Assembly: GCA_900465665.1 (NCBI GenBank)
Contig: UBJO01000043.1
Span: 1 to 64,000 of the forward strand
Length of the DNA stretch: 64,000 nucleotides
From: Hyphomicrobiales bacterium
GTDB taxonomy: Bacteria > Pseudomonadota > Alphaproteobacteria > Rhizobiales > Rhizobiaceae
Direction of reading: 5' to 3'
Each line of letters starts with the position of its first letter. The stretch's first letter is position 1. Shown piece by piece: positions 9,361 through 19,432 of this stretch. Under the pieces are notes generated by a model. It worked only from the letters and a program-made list of their open reading frames with translations. It was not told the origin of the DNA and did no database searches. The position numbers and the translations under genes were made by a program.

Positions 9361-9978
9361 ATGCCAGGCAAAAAGATATTGATGCTGACAGGCGAGTTCA
9401 CCGAGGAATACGAGATTTTCGTCTATCAGCAGGCGATGGAAGCGGTCGGCCACACAGTGCACGTTGTTTGCCCGGACAAGAAGGCGGGAGATCTGATCAA
9501 GACGTCGCTACACGACTTTGAGGGCGACCAGACCTACACCGAGAAGCTCGGCCACTTTTTCACAATCAACAAGACGTTTTCGGAAGCCGAGGCGCAGCTT
9601 GATCAGTATCACGCTGTCTACGCGGCCGGCGGACGTGGTCCCGAGTACATCCGAACCGACAAACGCGTCCAGGCGATGGTTCGCCATTTCCACGAGACAC
9701 GCAAGCCTATCTTCACGATCTGCCACGGGGTTCAGATATTGATCGCCGTCGATGGTGTCGTGCGTGGCAAGCGTGTCGGCGCGCTTGGCGCGTGCGAACC
9801 TGAGGTCACGCTTGCTGGCGGTACATACGTGGACTTGTCGCCGACCGAGGCACTCGTTGATGGAACCATGGTTTCGGCAAAAGGATGGACTGCACTAGCG
9901 GCGTTCATCAGGGAATGCTTGAAGGTCTTGGGAACGGAGATCCACCATCGCGAGGACGTCGCCCAGGCCGCGGAATAG
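9361..9978 (+). CDS. DJ-1/PfpI family protein
   Basis: 205 residues, class I glutamine amidotransferase-like fold. The nucleophile elbow ICHGVQ has the Cys near residue 121, and the early acidic residue in the segment after LTGEFTEEYE is consistent with the DJ-1/PfpI active site. Members act as glyoxalases (GloIII), isocyanide hydratases, proteases or chaperones. The ATG has AGGAG eight bases upstream and lies 60 bases after the binding-protein gene, so it appears to be the last gene of the GntR-transporter operon. Here it may act on a reactive aldehyde intermediate of the pathway; that is inference. Confidence 0.88.
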   Translation: MPGKKILMLTGEFTEEYEIFVYQQAMEAVGHTVHVVCPDKKAGDLIKTSLHDFEGDQTYTEKLGHFFTINKTFSEAEAQLDQYHAVYAAGGRGPEYIRTDKRVQAMVRHFHETRKPIFTICHGVQILIAVDGVVRGKRVGALGACEPEVTLAGGTYVDLSPTEALVDGTMVSAKGWTALAAFIRECLKVLGTEIHHREDVAQAAE

Positions 9979-10084
9979 TCCGCGGAATTGGGTGTGCCTA
10001 CCTTTCGCAAATCGAGGCCGCCTTCATGGGCGGCCAAGAACTTTACGCCCCCGTTATTCGGCTGGCCGCAAAGAAGTGTTGAAA

Positions 10085-10376
10085 TCAGCGCGCGTGAAGC
10101 ATGCATGCTGTGAGATCAAGCAAGAACTCCCGCGCCCGGCTCTCCACACCTTTAAGAACCGCGTTGATGTATCCCGCACGCACGCCGCTGAGAATGACGT
10201 GGTTCTCGAAGGAGGGGCGCTCTTGTGGCGATGGCGATATGGGCGTCAAGATGGCGCAAGAACATGGCCGAACTGACGCCCCATTGCTCCGTCGAAAGAT
10301 GAGAGGCGCCAAAAGCCTGCGAAAAGACTATGTGATGATGATAGAACCGCCGTCTCGTTATAGGCTTAGATCCCAA
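10085..10376 (-). pseudogene. possible GntR/FCD regulator C-terminal remnant
   Basis: Two minus-strand frames follow each other with a frame change near 10220. The first (from 10376) reads YHHHIVFSQAF and RHLDAHIAIATRA; the second, ending at 10085, reads FENHVILSGVRAG and later SRAREFLLDL. Joined, they resemble the last helices of a GntR FCD domain, where an E-H-x-x-I-L-x-x-V-R-A-G segment is typical. No DNA-binding part is present. It is a weak call from pattern only. Confidence 0.3.
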
Positions 10377-10427
10377 CCTGGATAGCCTTATCTTTCTATG
10401 GTCTTTTGGAGGCTGGCGGGGGCTTTT

Positions 10428-10760
10428 TCAGACGTAGCCTTGATGCTCGCCGAATGGAACATTTTCACTGAGGTTCCCCTTGCCAATTCGCTCGCTTTCG
10501 CCTGACAGATGACTGTCTGACTGCTCGGCCTCTCGAGCTTGGTCTTCAGGTGGAAGATGTGGCAAATGGCCTGATGGTAATTCCTCATCCCCGAGGTTTT
10601 GTTGGCGACCCTCGTTGTTTTTTTGCTCCAAGCTGGCAGTGATCGTAGCTTGTCTCTCAGCTACCCATGCTACATCCGGTTCGGCGAGCGAGATACTGCG
10701 ATCGACCCGTGTCGGGTTTGACGATGCGGTGGACGATACTGGGGAAAGCCGCTCAACCAT
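10428..10760 (-). CDS. hypothetical protein, 110 residues
   Basis: Not recognised. A polar, low-complexity protein rich in Ser, Glu, Gln and Pro with no membrane segment or known motif. The frame is open up to 10952, but the ATG at 10760 is preferred because AAGGAAA precedes it at a fair distance. It stands alone in a region otherwise without clear genes, so it could also be a chance frame. Confidence 0.35.
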   Translation of the reverse strand: MVERLSPVSSTASSNPTRVDRSISLAEPDVAWVAERQATITASLEQKNNEGRQQNLGDEELPSGHLPHLPPEDQAREAEQSDSHLSGESERIGKGNLSENVPFGEHQGYV

Positions 10761-11262
10761 TTGGATTTCCTTGTTCAAGATCTCAGGTAGTGAATGCGCC
10801 GCGAACCGCAAGCCCACAAGTATACAACGTATGATTGGCCGGTTCAGGCGCTGACATTTTTTAGGATGCTCAGGCAATTCGCATTGAAAGCGTGCTATGC
10901 CCCAGACCACATCGCGACGCGCGGTGGTGTCGGCATATGAGACCGCGTTCACGGGAACCGAAGAGGGGATCGGTGGCCGGCTCTAGCGGATCGTGGGCTG
11001 TCGGTGTTAAAGTAAGGTACAGACTGCGACCACGTGGTGGACGTTCGTGGCTCCCAGTATGTGTTGATACGGTCCACAAAGTCGCAGGCAGTCAGAGGTC
11101 CGCTGATTGTGACAACCGATCAAGCCGACAGTGTCGACGGACGTTCTTTAGCCCGGCTGCTTGAAAGCGCCGCTCGAGTGATGTCTTCAAAATCAACGTA
11201 AAGGCGACCGCGGTGCCTCGGAAGGCGGCCTGGCTTTTTCGGTATGCTGACGATCTCAACAT
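10761..11262. other. gene-free stretch
   Basis: About 500 bases with only short frames that look like no known protein. It separates the small hypothetical gene from the end of the HAD phosphatase gene. No clear repeat or terminator was seen. Confidence 0.4.
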
Positions 11263-12102
11263 TCACAATGAAAAGCGCGCCAGAAGGAAGTCTGGGTAGG
11301 CGCTAGACCGCTCAGCAATTTTCGCAAGTTCGACCTCGCTCTGGCCAGCCAGGATACCAGTTCCCACTAGGACTGAGCCTAGACCCGCGGTGTTCGCTCC
11401 AAGGATATCGTGCTCAATGCTGTCTCCGATACAGACAACGCGGTTTTGCTCATCTATTGACGCTACTTTGAGGGCATACTCGTAGATTTCGGGAAACGGC
11501 TTTCCAACCCAGCGCACGCTTCCGCCGAGTTCCTCGTAAAGTTTTGCAATGCTCCCGGCTCCGGGCGCGATCCGGCCCTCATGGAGCTTGTGGATGTCTG
11601 GATTGGTGCAGAAGCATGGGATGCCGTTTACCGCGGCTGGGAGCAGCATCTTCCGATACTCATCCATTGGGATCCGCTCGGCCTCGCTGCCCGAAATGAT
11701 AACGATATCAGCGCCGCGCGCGGCACCGGTGGACGCAAGCCCGAGACGATCCGCTAGGTCGGTGTCTCCCCCGCTGGAAATCGTGAAACACCGTGCGGAT
11801 TTCGCGACACCTGATCCCTGTTTCGAGAGGAGGTCAAACGCGACATCGCCGGAGGTCACGAAGCGTTCGAAGCTTTCCGCCGGAAAGCCAAGTCTGACCA
11901 GTCTTTCGCTGTTGTAATCTCCGCTTCGACCGGAGTTCGAAAGAACGATCGCGCGCTTTCCTTGCGAGGCAAGCCACGACAATGCTTTGACGGCCCCTTT
12001 ATAAGGCCCGATGTCGTCGCGCAGGACGCCAAATTGATCAATCAGAAATACGTCGTACGTTCGCGTCAATGCCGCAAGGTCGGTTTTTGTCGGGTTAAAC
12101 AT
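11263..12102 (-). CDS. HAD superfamily class IIA hydrolase (NagD-like sugar phosphatase)
   Basis: 279 residues. The family motif I is present as DQFGVLRDD near residue 22 (nucleophile Asp followed by the GVL segment typical of class IIA), motif II as VLSNSGR near 55, and motif IV as CIGDSIEHDILGA near 225. Such enzymes dephosphorylate small sugar phosphates or nucleotides. ATG with GGAG five bases upstream. Its start overlaps the end of the FGGY kinase gene by eight bases, so it is the last gene of a leftward aldolase-kinase-phosphatase operon. It may remove a dead-end sugar phosphate formed by that pathway. Confidence 0.88.
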   Translation of the reverse strand: MFNPTKTDLAALTRTYDVFLIDQFGVLRDDIGPYKGAVKALSWLASQGKRAIVLSNSGRSGDYNSERLVRLGFPAESFERFVTSGDVAFDLLSKQGSGVAKSARCFTISSGGDTDLADRLGLASTGAARGADIVIISGSEAERIPMDEYRKMLLPAAVNGIPCFCTNPDIHKLHEGRIAPGAGSIAKLYEELGGSVRWVGKPFPEIYEYALKVASIDEQNRVVCIGDSIEHDILGANTAGLGSVLVGTGILAGQSEVELAKIAERSSAYPDFLLARFSL

Positions 12103-13372
12103 GCTCGCTCCTATTGGCTAGAACAAGGGTAGCAGTCCCGACAGCGGCCTCAACCGATTTCGCTGGTAGTGGCTCGAGCCCCATCGCTCGGGCTCTCATT
12201 GCCGTCCAGGCAGGGTTTTGTGCGCCGCCGCCCACCGTGCGTAGCGTCCTTAGGGCGGGGGAACCAAGTTCACGCAAGCGATCGTAACCCAGGCGCTCTA
12301 TCTCGGTCATCCCCTCCAGGAGACCTTGGAAAAACGCCGCGTCGTTTGCGGGTCGCGGCTCAAGGCGCGGCAGATAGTGCGGATCATTGATTGGAAAACG
12401 CTCACCCGGCCTAAGAAGCGGGTAAAATCCCAAACCGAGCGGTTGATTAGGGTCAATCGCGGTCGTCAGGGCCGTCAGCCGGTCGTCACCTATCAACGCA
12501 CGCAGTACGTTTCCACCACTGTTCGATGCGCCGCCCGCCAGCCAGAAATTGCCCACCCGGTGTGAATAGACCCCGAACTCTGGCGCATTGATCGGTTGAT
12601 CGGACGCTAACTTCAATACGATCGTCGAACCAAGAGCGGTGACCGCATCCCCGACGGCTGAAGCGCCGGTAGCCAGGAAGGATGCACATCCATCGGTGGT
12701 GCCTGCATGGTACCATGCCGAAGCGGGGATACCCAGTTGACTGAGATATCCTGATATTTGGGCAATTCGCGCGCCGGCACGGTAAACCCTGGGCAAGCTC
12801 GCGATGTTCATGCCCGCCGCTTCGATCCACGCCGGCCAGGTCTGGCTTTCGAGATCAAAACCTGATTTGAGCGCGTTGTTTTCATCACTGGGCCGACCTG
12901 GGCATCCCAGCTTCATGAGGATCCAGTCCGCCTGATGCACGATGGCGTTAACCTCGCGGTCACGGGACAGGTAAATAGCGCGCGCCAAGCCTGAGTTCGC
13001 GCCGACGGCCGTTGCGCCGTGGGGAGCATGTCGCGATATACTTGCCACGATGGCCGCATCGGGGCACGGCTCGTTGTACATCAGCACTGATCCGGTGGCT
13101 TCGCCCGAAGCGTTTAGCGACAAGATCGTTCCAGACGTCCCGTCGACGGCGACGCCCTCGACCGCTCGAAGGTCGATTGTCGCGGCGAGTTGTTCCATCG
13201 CGTCTTTCACTCGCCGCCACCAAGCCGCAGGGTCACGCAGTTCGCCATTGGACCTAAACGGCGATGCGGCAAACGCTACTGGAGTGCCGTCAACGTCGAT
13301 GGCGGCCGCGCGAGCGCCCGATGTTCCAATATCAATTCCAATGGCGACCGCTGATCCAGCATTTTTGGTCAC
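12095..13372 (-). CDS. FGGY-family carbohydrate kinase
   Basis: 425 residues, somewhat shorter than typical xylulokinases (about 480). The N-terminal phosphate-binding loop reads GIDIGTSGARAAAID near residue 13; the VAVDGTSGT segment near 90, ALGSTIVLKL near 245 and the C-terminal GGGAQNPAW near 385 are family features. It phosphorylates a ketose or polyol with ATP. The GTG start overlaps the aldolase stop (GTGA). It is a distinct paralogue of the second kinase at 15405, so the locus may phosphorylate two different sugars or two stages of one pathway. Confidence 0.88.
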   Translation of the reverse strand: MTKNAGSAVAIGIDIGTSGARAAAIDVDGTPVAFAASPFRSNGELRDPAAWWRRVKDAMEQLAATIDLRAVEGVAVDGTSGTILSLNASGEATGSVLMYNEPCPDAAIVASISRHAPHGATAVGANSGLARAIYLSRDREVNAIVHQADWILMKLGCPGRPSDENNALKSGFDLESQTWPAWIEAAGMNIASLPRVYRAGARIAQISGYLSQLGIPASAWYHAGTTDGCASFLATGASAVGDAVTALGSTIVLKLASDQPINAPEFGVYSHRVGNFWLAGGASNSGGNVLRALIGDDRLTALTTAIDPNQPLGLGFYPLLRPGERFPINDPHYLPRLEPRPANDAAFFQGLLEGMTEIERLGYDRLRELGSPALRTLRTVGGGAQNPAWTAMRARAMGLEPLPAKSVEAAVGTATLVLANRSEHV

Positions 13373-14451
13373 GCTGTTTGCCTCGCCGATCCACGATCGA
13401 GCGCCTGTCGATATTGCTCGGCCTCCCAGTTCATCAGCTCGTATTCGTCGCTTTCGGACAGGTAGACGACTTTGCTTTCAGTGGGGATGCGGCCGACAAC
13501 CTCGGCCAGGCACCGCGCCATCACTTCACCGCCAGCTGTCAATGCGCTCGAAAGCAGAATGCCTTTGTCTGGGACAATCAGCATCTTCGGCACTTCTCGA
13601 CCCTCATTGTGCGAGGCTGCTTGGAAATCCGCGGCACTTTGGCCTTCCCGCAACACGCCGATCTCGGTTCCGAGGAAGATCACGTGGTCGGGATACAGGG
13701 ATCCTCCCAAGGCGATTGCCCGGTTCACTTCGGACAATGCGACCTTATGACTGTCGTGGTCTCGCGCGGGATGGAATCCAGATCCTTTGGCAATAGCGTC
13801 GAGTGCCGCAAGATCGGGGCTGATCGTCTCGCGCGTGCCTCGCGCCAGAGCCTTCGTCACGCGTTCGATCTTGTCCGCAACGTCTTCGACGGTGTTACCA
13901 CATACAATGATACCGTGATTGAACAGGATCAAAACATCCGGTCGAGACGCAGCCGCTTTTTCGATCTCCCTCGCCAACGGCGTTCCCGGACGTCGGTAGG
14001 GGATGGTGACCCATGTGAGGTCCGCAACGGTCCGCATTCGATCAGCCAACTCTTGGTCGCGGTTTTCAAGCACCGAAAGCGCAATCGCGTTAACGCAGTG
14101 ATAGTGAGCAATGACGGGGCTTTTAAGCGCCGCGTGGAAGCTTGTCTCGATGGACGGCCTGAGCCCGCTCGAGTTCAGTTCGCTTACTATGAAATCCGTT
14201 GATTTTTCCGCCCGAGGATCTTCCGCCCGTAACGCGCGCACGAGTGGTTCGACAACCACCGGAACCATAATGTCCTCGGCCTGCGCTTTGGCGAGCCAAG
14301 TGCCAGACGCCTTCACCCACATGATGCCATCATCCTTGATGGACGTGTTTCCACCCGCACCTTGGGTCTTGAGGATGTCGCTACCGATCTCGCTGGAAAG
14401 CCAGAGGAACCCCTTGAACAGGTCCGTTCCTCTTAGGTCTGGTTGATCCAT
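13369..14451 (-). CDS. class II aldolase/adducin family protein
   Basis: 360 residues. The N-terminal half is a class II aldolase domain: GAGGNTSIK near residue 35, a zinc-ligand pair in IAHYHCVNAIALSV near 125 and a third His in LFNHGIIVCG near 180. The C-terminal part (about 210-360) resembles the aldolase part of bifunctional rhamnulose-1-phosphate aldolases but lacks the dehydrogenase domain. It should split a phosphorylated ketose with a divalent metal. ATG at 14451 chosen over an upstream start because of GGAGGAG seven bases before it. First gene of the leftward operon, divergent from the DeoR regulator. Confidence 0.85.
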   Translation of the reverse strand: MDQPDLRGTDLFKGFLWLSSEIGSDILKTQGAGGNTSIKDDGIMWVKASGTWLAKAQAEDIMVPVVVEPLVRALRAEDPRAEKSTDFIVSELNSSGLRPSIETSFHAALKSPVIAHYHCVNAIALSVLENRDQELADRMRTVADLTWVTIPYRRPGTPLAREIEKAAASRPDVLILFNHGIIVCGNTVEDVADKIERVTKALARGTRETISPDLAALDAIAKGSGFHPARDHDSHKVALSEVNRAIALGGSLYPDHVIFLGTEIGVLREGQSAADFQAASHNEGREVPKMLIVPDKGILLSSALTAGGEVMARCLAEVVGRIPTESKVVYLSESDEYELMNWEAEQYRQALDRGSARQTA

Positions 14452-14534
14452 GAATGTCTCCTCCTGACGATTGTCGCCCAATGATGAGCGAACTCCGGCC
14501 CACCATATAAATGTGATCGAATATCGTCAACGAT

Positions 14535-14551
14535 GAAGATTTTACATCTTC
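14535..14551. promoter_or_regulatory. candidate DeoR operator (inverted repeat)
   Basis: A six-base inverted repeat, GAAGAT and ATCTTC separated by five bases, lies in the 177-base spacer between the aldolase gene and the DeoR gene, 78 bases before the regulator start. Position and symmetry fit an operator for the divergent promoters. Assignment to DeoR is inference. Confidence 0.35.
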
Positions 14552-14628
14552 CTATGTTGCGGTGGATGATTGTCTGTGATTATAGTTCATCAAAGACGTT
14601 GGGGAGAAACGTCAGAGGAGGCATTGAG

Positions 14629-15408
14629 TTGAACGATTCCGATCGCCATCGCCTGATCACGGAGATGCTTCTAGAAAGGCCGTTCGCATCCGTGCGCGAC
14701 CTGCAGGAGCGGCTCGGTGTTTCTCCCGCGACAATCAGGCGCGACATCGACAAGCTCGATGAAATCGGCGTTGCACGCAAAGTATATGGTGGTATCTCCG
14801 CGAACGAGTCGGCTCTTACTGGCCGACTGTCGGCGAGGCCATATGATGAAAACCGCGACATCGCGGTTGATGCCAAGCGCGCTATCGCGGAGAAAGCCGC
14901 AGGCCTCGTGCGGGACGGGGATGCAATCATCGTTCACGCGGGCTCGACATGTTACCAGTTGGGACTGCATTTGGCCCGGCGCAACGTCCGCCTTTACACC
15001 AATTCCATGCCTCTTGCCGCCTATCTCGGCGAGCACGGCACCTGCAGCCTCATTGTGGCTGGCGGCGTTCTGTACAGAGAGCCTGGTATCATCCACGATG
15101 CGTCGGCTGGCGCGCCGGACTTCTTCGCTTCCCGCTTCTTCCTCGGCACGCAGGGTATTAGCGGCGAAGGGCTTTTGGAATCGCATCCCCTCTTGACCAA
15201 GGCTATCGGCGAACTGAGCGGTTGCGCCGACGAGATCGTCTTGCTGGCGGACAGCCGGAAGCTCTCCATCCAACCTCGCAACGTTGTCCTGCCGCTCTCG
15301 CGGATAGGGACGATTGTCACTGACGACGGCCTGTCGGATGCCGGCGCGAAAATGCTTGAGGACGCGGGGATCACGATCATGATCGCAGCGGTCGGGGGGC
15401 AGGGATGA
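14629..15408 (+). CDS. DeoR/GlpR family transcriptional regulator
   Basis: 259 residues, the usual family length. An N-terminal helix-turn-helix (about residues 5-60) has the DeoR signature SPATIRRDIDKLDEIG near residue 30; the C-terminal phosphosugar-sensing domain begins near 75. The start is TTG, chosen because AGAGGAGG lies seven bases upstream and the protein then begins at the family N-terminus; an ATG at 14533 would add 32 unlikely residues. It likely represses both this operon and the divergent aldolase operon and is released by a sugar phosphate. Its stop overlaps the next gene by four bases. Confidence 0.9.
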   Translation: MNDSDRHRLITEMLLERPFASVRDLQERLGVSPATIRRDIDKLDEIGVARKVYGGISANESALTGRLSARPYDENRDIAVDAKRAIAEKAAGLVRDGDAIIVHAGSTCYQLGLHLARRNVRLYTNSMPLAAYLGEHGTCSLIVAGGVLYREPGIIHDASAGAPDFFASRFFLGTQGISGEGLLESHPLLTKAIGELSGCADEIVLLADSRKLSIQPRNVVLPLSRIGTIVTDDGLSDAGAKMLEDAGITIMIAAVGGQG

Positions 15409-16811
15409 CGTCTGGAAGAGCCGTGGCTGTCTTCGATTTGGGCAAGACGAACTCGAAGCTGTTCGTATTTGGCGCGGATGGGGCGATCCTCGCGCAATCG
15501 AGGACAAAACCAGTCTGGATAGAGCGCGACGGAATTCGTGTCCTCGACGATGAGGCGCTTTTTGGATGGATGACAAGTTCGCTCCTGGATGCGGTCGAAG
15601 ATCATGCGGTCGGGCACGTCATGTTCTCAGGGCATGGTTGTACTTTCGCGCTCGTCGATGGTGATAAGCTGACGCATCCGATCCTCGATTACGAGCAAGA
15701 GCCACCAGCGGTGATTGCTCAGCGCATCGACATCTTGGCTCCGCCCTTCAGCGAGACCTACTCGCCCAAACTCCCTCTCGGCTTCAACTACGGCCGGCAT
15801 ATTCTCTGGTTGGAGGCGGCCAAGCCGGAAATCCTGGGCAAAGCCGACGCGATCCTGGCATATCCGCAATTCTGGTCCTGGAAGTTTTCCGGCAGCAAGG
15901 TGTCGGAAGTCTCCTACATCGGCTGCCACTCACATCTGTGGGCAGCCCTGAAGGAAGACTTCAGCAGCCTGGTCGATCGTCAGGGCTGGCGAGAGAAGAT
16001 GCCGGCCTTTACGCGCGCTGGCGCAGCGATCGGAAACTGGCAAGGCCCGCTTCGTGACGGTGACCGCGCCAACCTCCAGGTCCACAATGGCGTTCACGAC
16101 AGCAATTCAGCGCTTTACTATTATCGCTCGGTCGGGTTCGACGACTTCACGCTCGTATCAACCGGTACATGGGTCGTCATCTTCAACGCGGCCTGCCCGC
16201 TGGATGCACTCGATGAGCATCGTGACATGCTGGCCAATGTTACCGTCGATGGAAAAGCCGCTCCAACGATCCGGTTCATGGGGGGAAGAGAATACGAGCT
16301 CGCGAGCGGCGGTTGGAACAAGCCCGTTGGGATCGACGCGTTGTCGCGAGTGATCGAAAAGGGCGTCTTCGGCCTGCCGTCTTTTGCCCCAGGTGGTCCG
16401 ATGCAAGGGTTTAACGGCCGCTTCTCAGGGCCGCTTGTCGAGGGTGAGGAGAGGGCAGCCGCGGCACTTCTCTATGTTACCCTGATGACTGACTTGTGCC
16501 TCGATCTGATCAGGTCGCGAAATTCGATCGTCATTGACGGCGGCCTGGTGAAGACAGGTTTGTTTGCCGAGCTTCTCGCTGAGCTCCGTCCCTCGCAGGA
16601 CGTCTACTCAAGCGCGACCGCCGAGGGAAGCGCTTTCGGGGCCGCCGCGCTCGTCTTTGATAGCCTTGGGCAATCTCCATTCAGAAACGAAACGACACGA
16701 GCAGAATCACTGCCGCTCTTCGGCCTCGAGGCCTATCGCAAGGCTTGGCGGTCATTGATCGAGACCGAAGAGACTGAGGTCGCGCCGCCACCCAAGGAGT
16801 TGCACGCATGA
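15405..16811 (+). CDS. FGGY-family carbohydrate kinase (rhamnulokinase/fuculokinase-like)
   Basis: 468 residues. The N-terminal nucleotide loop is [15 protein letters not shown] near residue 10, resembling the GKTNxK form found in rhizobial RhaK-type kinases rather than the GTSxxR form of xylulokinases. Later motifs are [10 protein letters not shown] near 250, a GGREY segment near 295, and [18 protein letters not shown] near 380. It phosphorylates a sugar, likely a deoxy-ketose or ketopentose. It is coupled to the DeoR gene (ATGA) and to the transporter ATPase gene (ATGA), so import and phosphorylation are made together. Substrate unknown. Confidence 0.88.
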   Translation: MTSGRAVAVFDLGKTNSKLFVFGADGAILAQSRTKPVWIERDGIRVLDDEALFGWMTSSLLDAVEDHAVGHVMFSGHGCTFALVDGDKLTHPILDYEQEPPAVIAQRIDILAPPFSETYSPKLPLGFNYGRHILWLEAAKPEILGKADAILAYPQFWSWKFSGSKVSEVSYIGCHSHLWAALKEDFSSLVDRQGWREKMPAFTRAGAAIGNWQGPLRDGDRANLQVHNGVHDSNSALYYYRSVGFDDFTLVSTGTWVVIFNAACPLDALDEHRDMLANVTVDGKAAPTIRFMGGREYELASGGWNKPVGIDALSRVIEKGVFGLPSFAPGGPMQGFNGRFSGPLVEGEERAAAALLYVTLMTDLCLDLIRSRNSIVIDGGLVKTGLFAELLAELRPSQDVYSSATAEGSAFGAAALVFDSLGQSPFRNETTRAESLPLFGLEAYRKAWRSLIETEETEVAPPPKELHA

Positions 16812-18352
16812 CGACTGGAGGAAACATCGAGCGCGCGCCTGTTCTCGAGATGCGCAATATTAGCAAGACTTTCGGGACCACCAAGGCTTTGACCAAGGTA
16901 TCGCTCACGGTCTACCCGGGAGAGGTTCATGCGCTGATGGGGGAAAACGGCGCTGGGAAGTCAACCTTGATGAAGGTCCTGTCTGGCGCATACACGGCTG
17001 ATCCAGGTGGGGCCGTGCTGGTCAACGGCAAGCCGATCGTGGCAGGAGATCCGATCAAGGCTAAGGCAAACGGCATCTCGGTAATCTATCAGGAGCTGTC
17101 GCTCGCCCCTAACCTCACCGTTGCCCAGAACATGTTTCTCGGAGCCGAGCCTTCGCGCTATGGGGTCGTTGACAAAGCAGAGGCACGCAGTCGTGTTGAG
17201 CCGATCCTCAAGCAGCTGGGCATTACCTTTGGGCCATCGCAACTCGTCGCCGCCCTGTCCTTGGGTGAGCGCCAAATGGTCGAGATCGCGCGTGCCTTGA
17301 CGACCAACGCGAAGATCATCGTGATGGATGAACCGACAACGTCACTCACGTCGAGGGAGACCGAACGCCTGTTCGGGGTGATCGCCGACCTGAAGGCGCG
17401 GGGAATTGCCATTATCTATATCAGCCATCGCATGGAAGAGATTTACGCGCTAGCCGACAGGGTGAGCGTCCTTCGCGATAGCGCGTATGTCGGCACACTC
17501 GATCGCGCTGACCTGTCCGCCGAAAAGCTGGTGGCGATGATGGTGGGGCGCGATCTGTCCTCGTTTTACAAAAAGGAACACCGCTCGCCCCCACAGGCCG
17601 CAAAAACGGTGTTGTCCGTCAAGGACATGGGCGACGGCCGACGCGTGCATGGCTGCTCGTTTGATGCAAAGGCTGGTGAGGTCTTGGGTATTGCCGGACT
17701 TGTCGGTTCAGGTCGAACCGAACTCGCTAGGCTTATTTTCGGAGCAGACAGCAAAACATCCGGAACGGTGACCCTAGACGGGCGAACGATCGCCATCAAT
17801 GGGCCACGTGACGCCATGGATGCAGGGATTGCCTACCTGACCGAAGACCGCAAGGGTCTCGGGCTCTTTCTCGACATGACGATCAACGAGAACATCAATA
17901 TCGGCGTTATCGGCAAGGATGCGGCTCGGGGAGGCATACTGAACTTCGCCGCCGCCAAGGAGCGAGCCACCCGGGCGATCAAGTCACTGTCTATTCGCAC
18001 GCTGAGCGCCAGCATAAACGTCGGAGCGCTTTCGGGTGGCAATCAGCAGAAGGCGCTTATCGCGCGTCTTCTCGAGACCAAACCAAGGGTGATCATCTTT
18101 GATGAACCGACACGTGGCGTCGACGTCGGTGCAAAGTCGGAGATCTACCGGATTATCGACGAACTCGCACAAAGCGGGATCGCCATCGTGGTGATCTCGA
18201 GCGACCTGCCCGAGATCATCGGTATTGCCGACCGTGTGCTTGTCATGCGCGAAGGCTTAATCGCCGGCGAGGTAAATGCCTCGCCCGATCACCCGATAAG
18301 CCAAGAGGCCATCATGGCCTTCTCCACGGGATCGGCATCCAAGGTAGCCTGA
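16808..18352 (+). CDS. sugar ABC transporter ATP-binding protein (RbsA type)
   Basis: 514 residues, two tandem ABC domains. Domain one: Walker [10 protein letters not shown] near residue 45, signature [15 protein letters not shown] near 155, Walker [11 protein letters not shown]. Domain two: GSGRTELAR near 300, signature [15 protein letters not shown] near 410, Walker [12 protein letters not shown]. It energises the permease encoded next. It overlaps the FGGY kinase stop by four bases. It belongs to the same family as the ATPase at 5726 but is clearly a separate paralogue. Confidence 0.93.
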   Translation: MTTGGNIERAPVLEMRNISKTFGTTKALTKVSLTVYPGEVHALMGENGAGKSTLMKVLSGAYTADPGGAVLVNGKPIVAGDPIKAKANGISVIYQELSLAPNLTVAQNMFLGAEPSRYGVVDKAEARSRVEPILKQLGITFGPSQLVAALSLGERQMVEIARALTTNAKIIVMDEPTTSLTSRETERLFGVIADLKARGIAIIYISHRMEEIYALADRVSVLRDSAYVGTLDRADLSAEKLVAMMVGRDLSSFYKKEHRSPPQAAKTVLSVKDMGDGRRVHGCSFDAKAGEVLGIAGLVGSGRTELARLIFGADSKTSGTVTLDGRTIAINGPRDAMDAGIAYLTEDRKGLGLFLDMTINENINIGVIGKDAARGGILNFAAAKERATRAIKSLSIRTLSASINVGALSGGNQQKALIARLLETKPRVIIFDEPTRGVDVGAKSEIYRIIDELAQSGIAIVVISSDLPEIIGIADRVLVMREGLIAGEVNASPDHPISQEAIMAFSTGSASKVA

Positions 18353-18383
18353 GGCCTGAAACCATAGACGACGGGATTACATC

Positions 18384-19367
18384 ATGACCTCTACATCGAC
18401 CGATCAAACAAACGCCAGCAAGGCAAAACTCAGGTCGACATTGACCGCGCTCGGGATGTTGCCGGTGCTGGTCATTCTTGCACTCGGCTTTCATCTTTTG
18501 AGTGGCCGTTTCCTTAGTGTCAACAACCTTTCGATTGTCACCCAGCAGGCCTCGATCAACACCGTGCTTGCAGCAGGCATGACTTTTGTCATCCTGACCG
18601 GCGGTATCGACCTGTCGGTCGGCTCGATCCTGGCAGCCTCCGCGATGGTTGGGGTCATCGTTTCGCTTTATCCCGAAATCGGGATGCTAGGTATTCCCGC
18701 GGCAATCGGCGTGGGACTGGCATGCGGCGTGGTCAACGGTGTCATCATATCGTTCCTCAAGCTGCCACCATTCATCGTGACGCTCGGCTCGTTGACGGCG
18801 ATGCGGGGCATAGCCCGGTTACTCGGTAACGACACGACGGTCTTCAATGCCGACCTGCCGTTCGACTTCATCGGCAACGGCTCTCTTTTCGGGATCCCCT
18901 GGCTTGCGATCATCGCGCTCGTCACCATTGTGATCTCATGGTTCATCTTGAAGCGAACCGTGCTCGGCACTTGGATTTACGCCGTGGGCGGCAATGTCGA
19001 AGCTGCGCGGTTGACGGGCATCAAGGTGCCGCTCGTTCTACTCTTCGTCTACTCGATGTCTGGTCTTCTCTCTGGCGTCGGCGGCGTAATGTCCGCGGCG
19101 CGTCTTTACGCGGCCAACGGTCTTCAGCTCGGTCAGGCTTACGAGCTAGACGCCATCGCAGCAGTTATCCTTGGCGGAACCAGCTTCGTCGGCGGCGTCG
19201 GATCGATATGGGGAACGCTGATCGGGGCTCTGATTATCGCGGTTTTGTCAAACGGTCTCATTCTCGTCGGGGTCTCGGACATCTGGCAGTACATCATCAA
19301 GGGACTTGTCATCATCGTCGCTGTGGCGCTCGACCGCTATCGGCTGAAAGGGCTTAGCCGCACATGA
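18384..19367 (+). CDS. sugar ABC transporter permease (RbsC type)
   Basis: 327 residues with about ten hydrophobic segments. Signatures are GGIDLSVGS near residue 73, PPFIVTLGSLTAMRGIARL near 130 and GGTSFVGGVGSIWGT near 265. It forms the membrane channel of the second ribose-type importer in this window, between the ATPase gene (31 bases upstream) and the binding-protein gene. Confidence 0.93.
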   Translation: MTSTSTDQTNASKAKLRSTLTALGMLPVLVILALGFHLLSGRFLSVNNLSIVTQQASINTVLAAGMTFVILTGGIDLSVGSILAASAMVGVIVSLYPEIGMLGIPAAIGVGLACGVVNGVIISFLKLPPFIVTLGSLTAMRGIARLLGNDTTVFNADLPFDFIGNGSLFGIPWLAIIALVTIVISWFILKRTVLGTWIYAVGGNVEAARLTGIKVPLVLLFVYSMSGLLSGVGGVMSAARLYAANGLQLGQAYELDAIAAVILGGTSFVGGVGSIWGTLIGALIIAVLSNGLILVGVSDIWQYIIKGLVIIVAVALDRYRLKGLSRT

Positions 19368-19432
19368 GGTGCGGCTCAAGAAACCGGGATTACCGGATCA
19401 CAGGCGCGGGGAGCGCCAAAATGGAGGAAAGT

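Noticed and set aside
13264-14202. 312-residue open frame on the plus strand
   Set aside because: Opposite the class II aldolase gene, which has zinc ligands and a good ribosome site.
14671-15576. 301-residue open frame on the minus strand
   Set aside because: Shadow of the DeoR and FGGY kinase genes.
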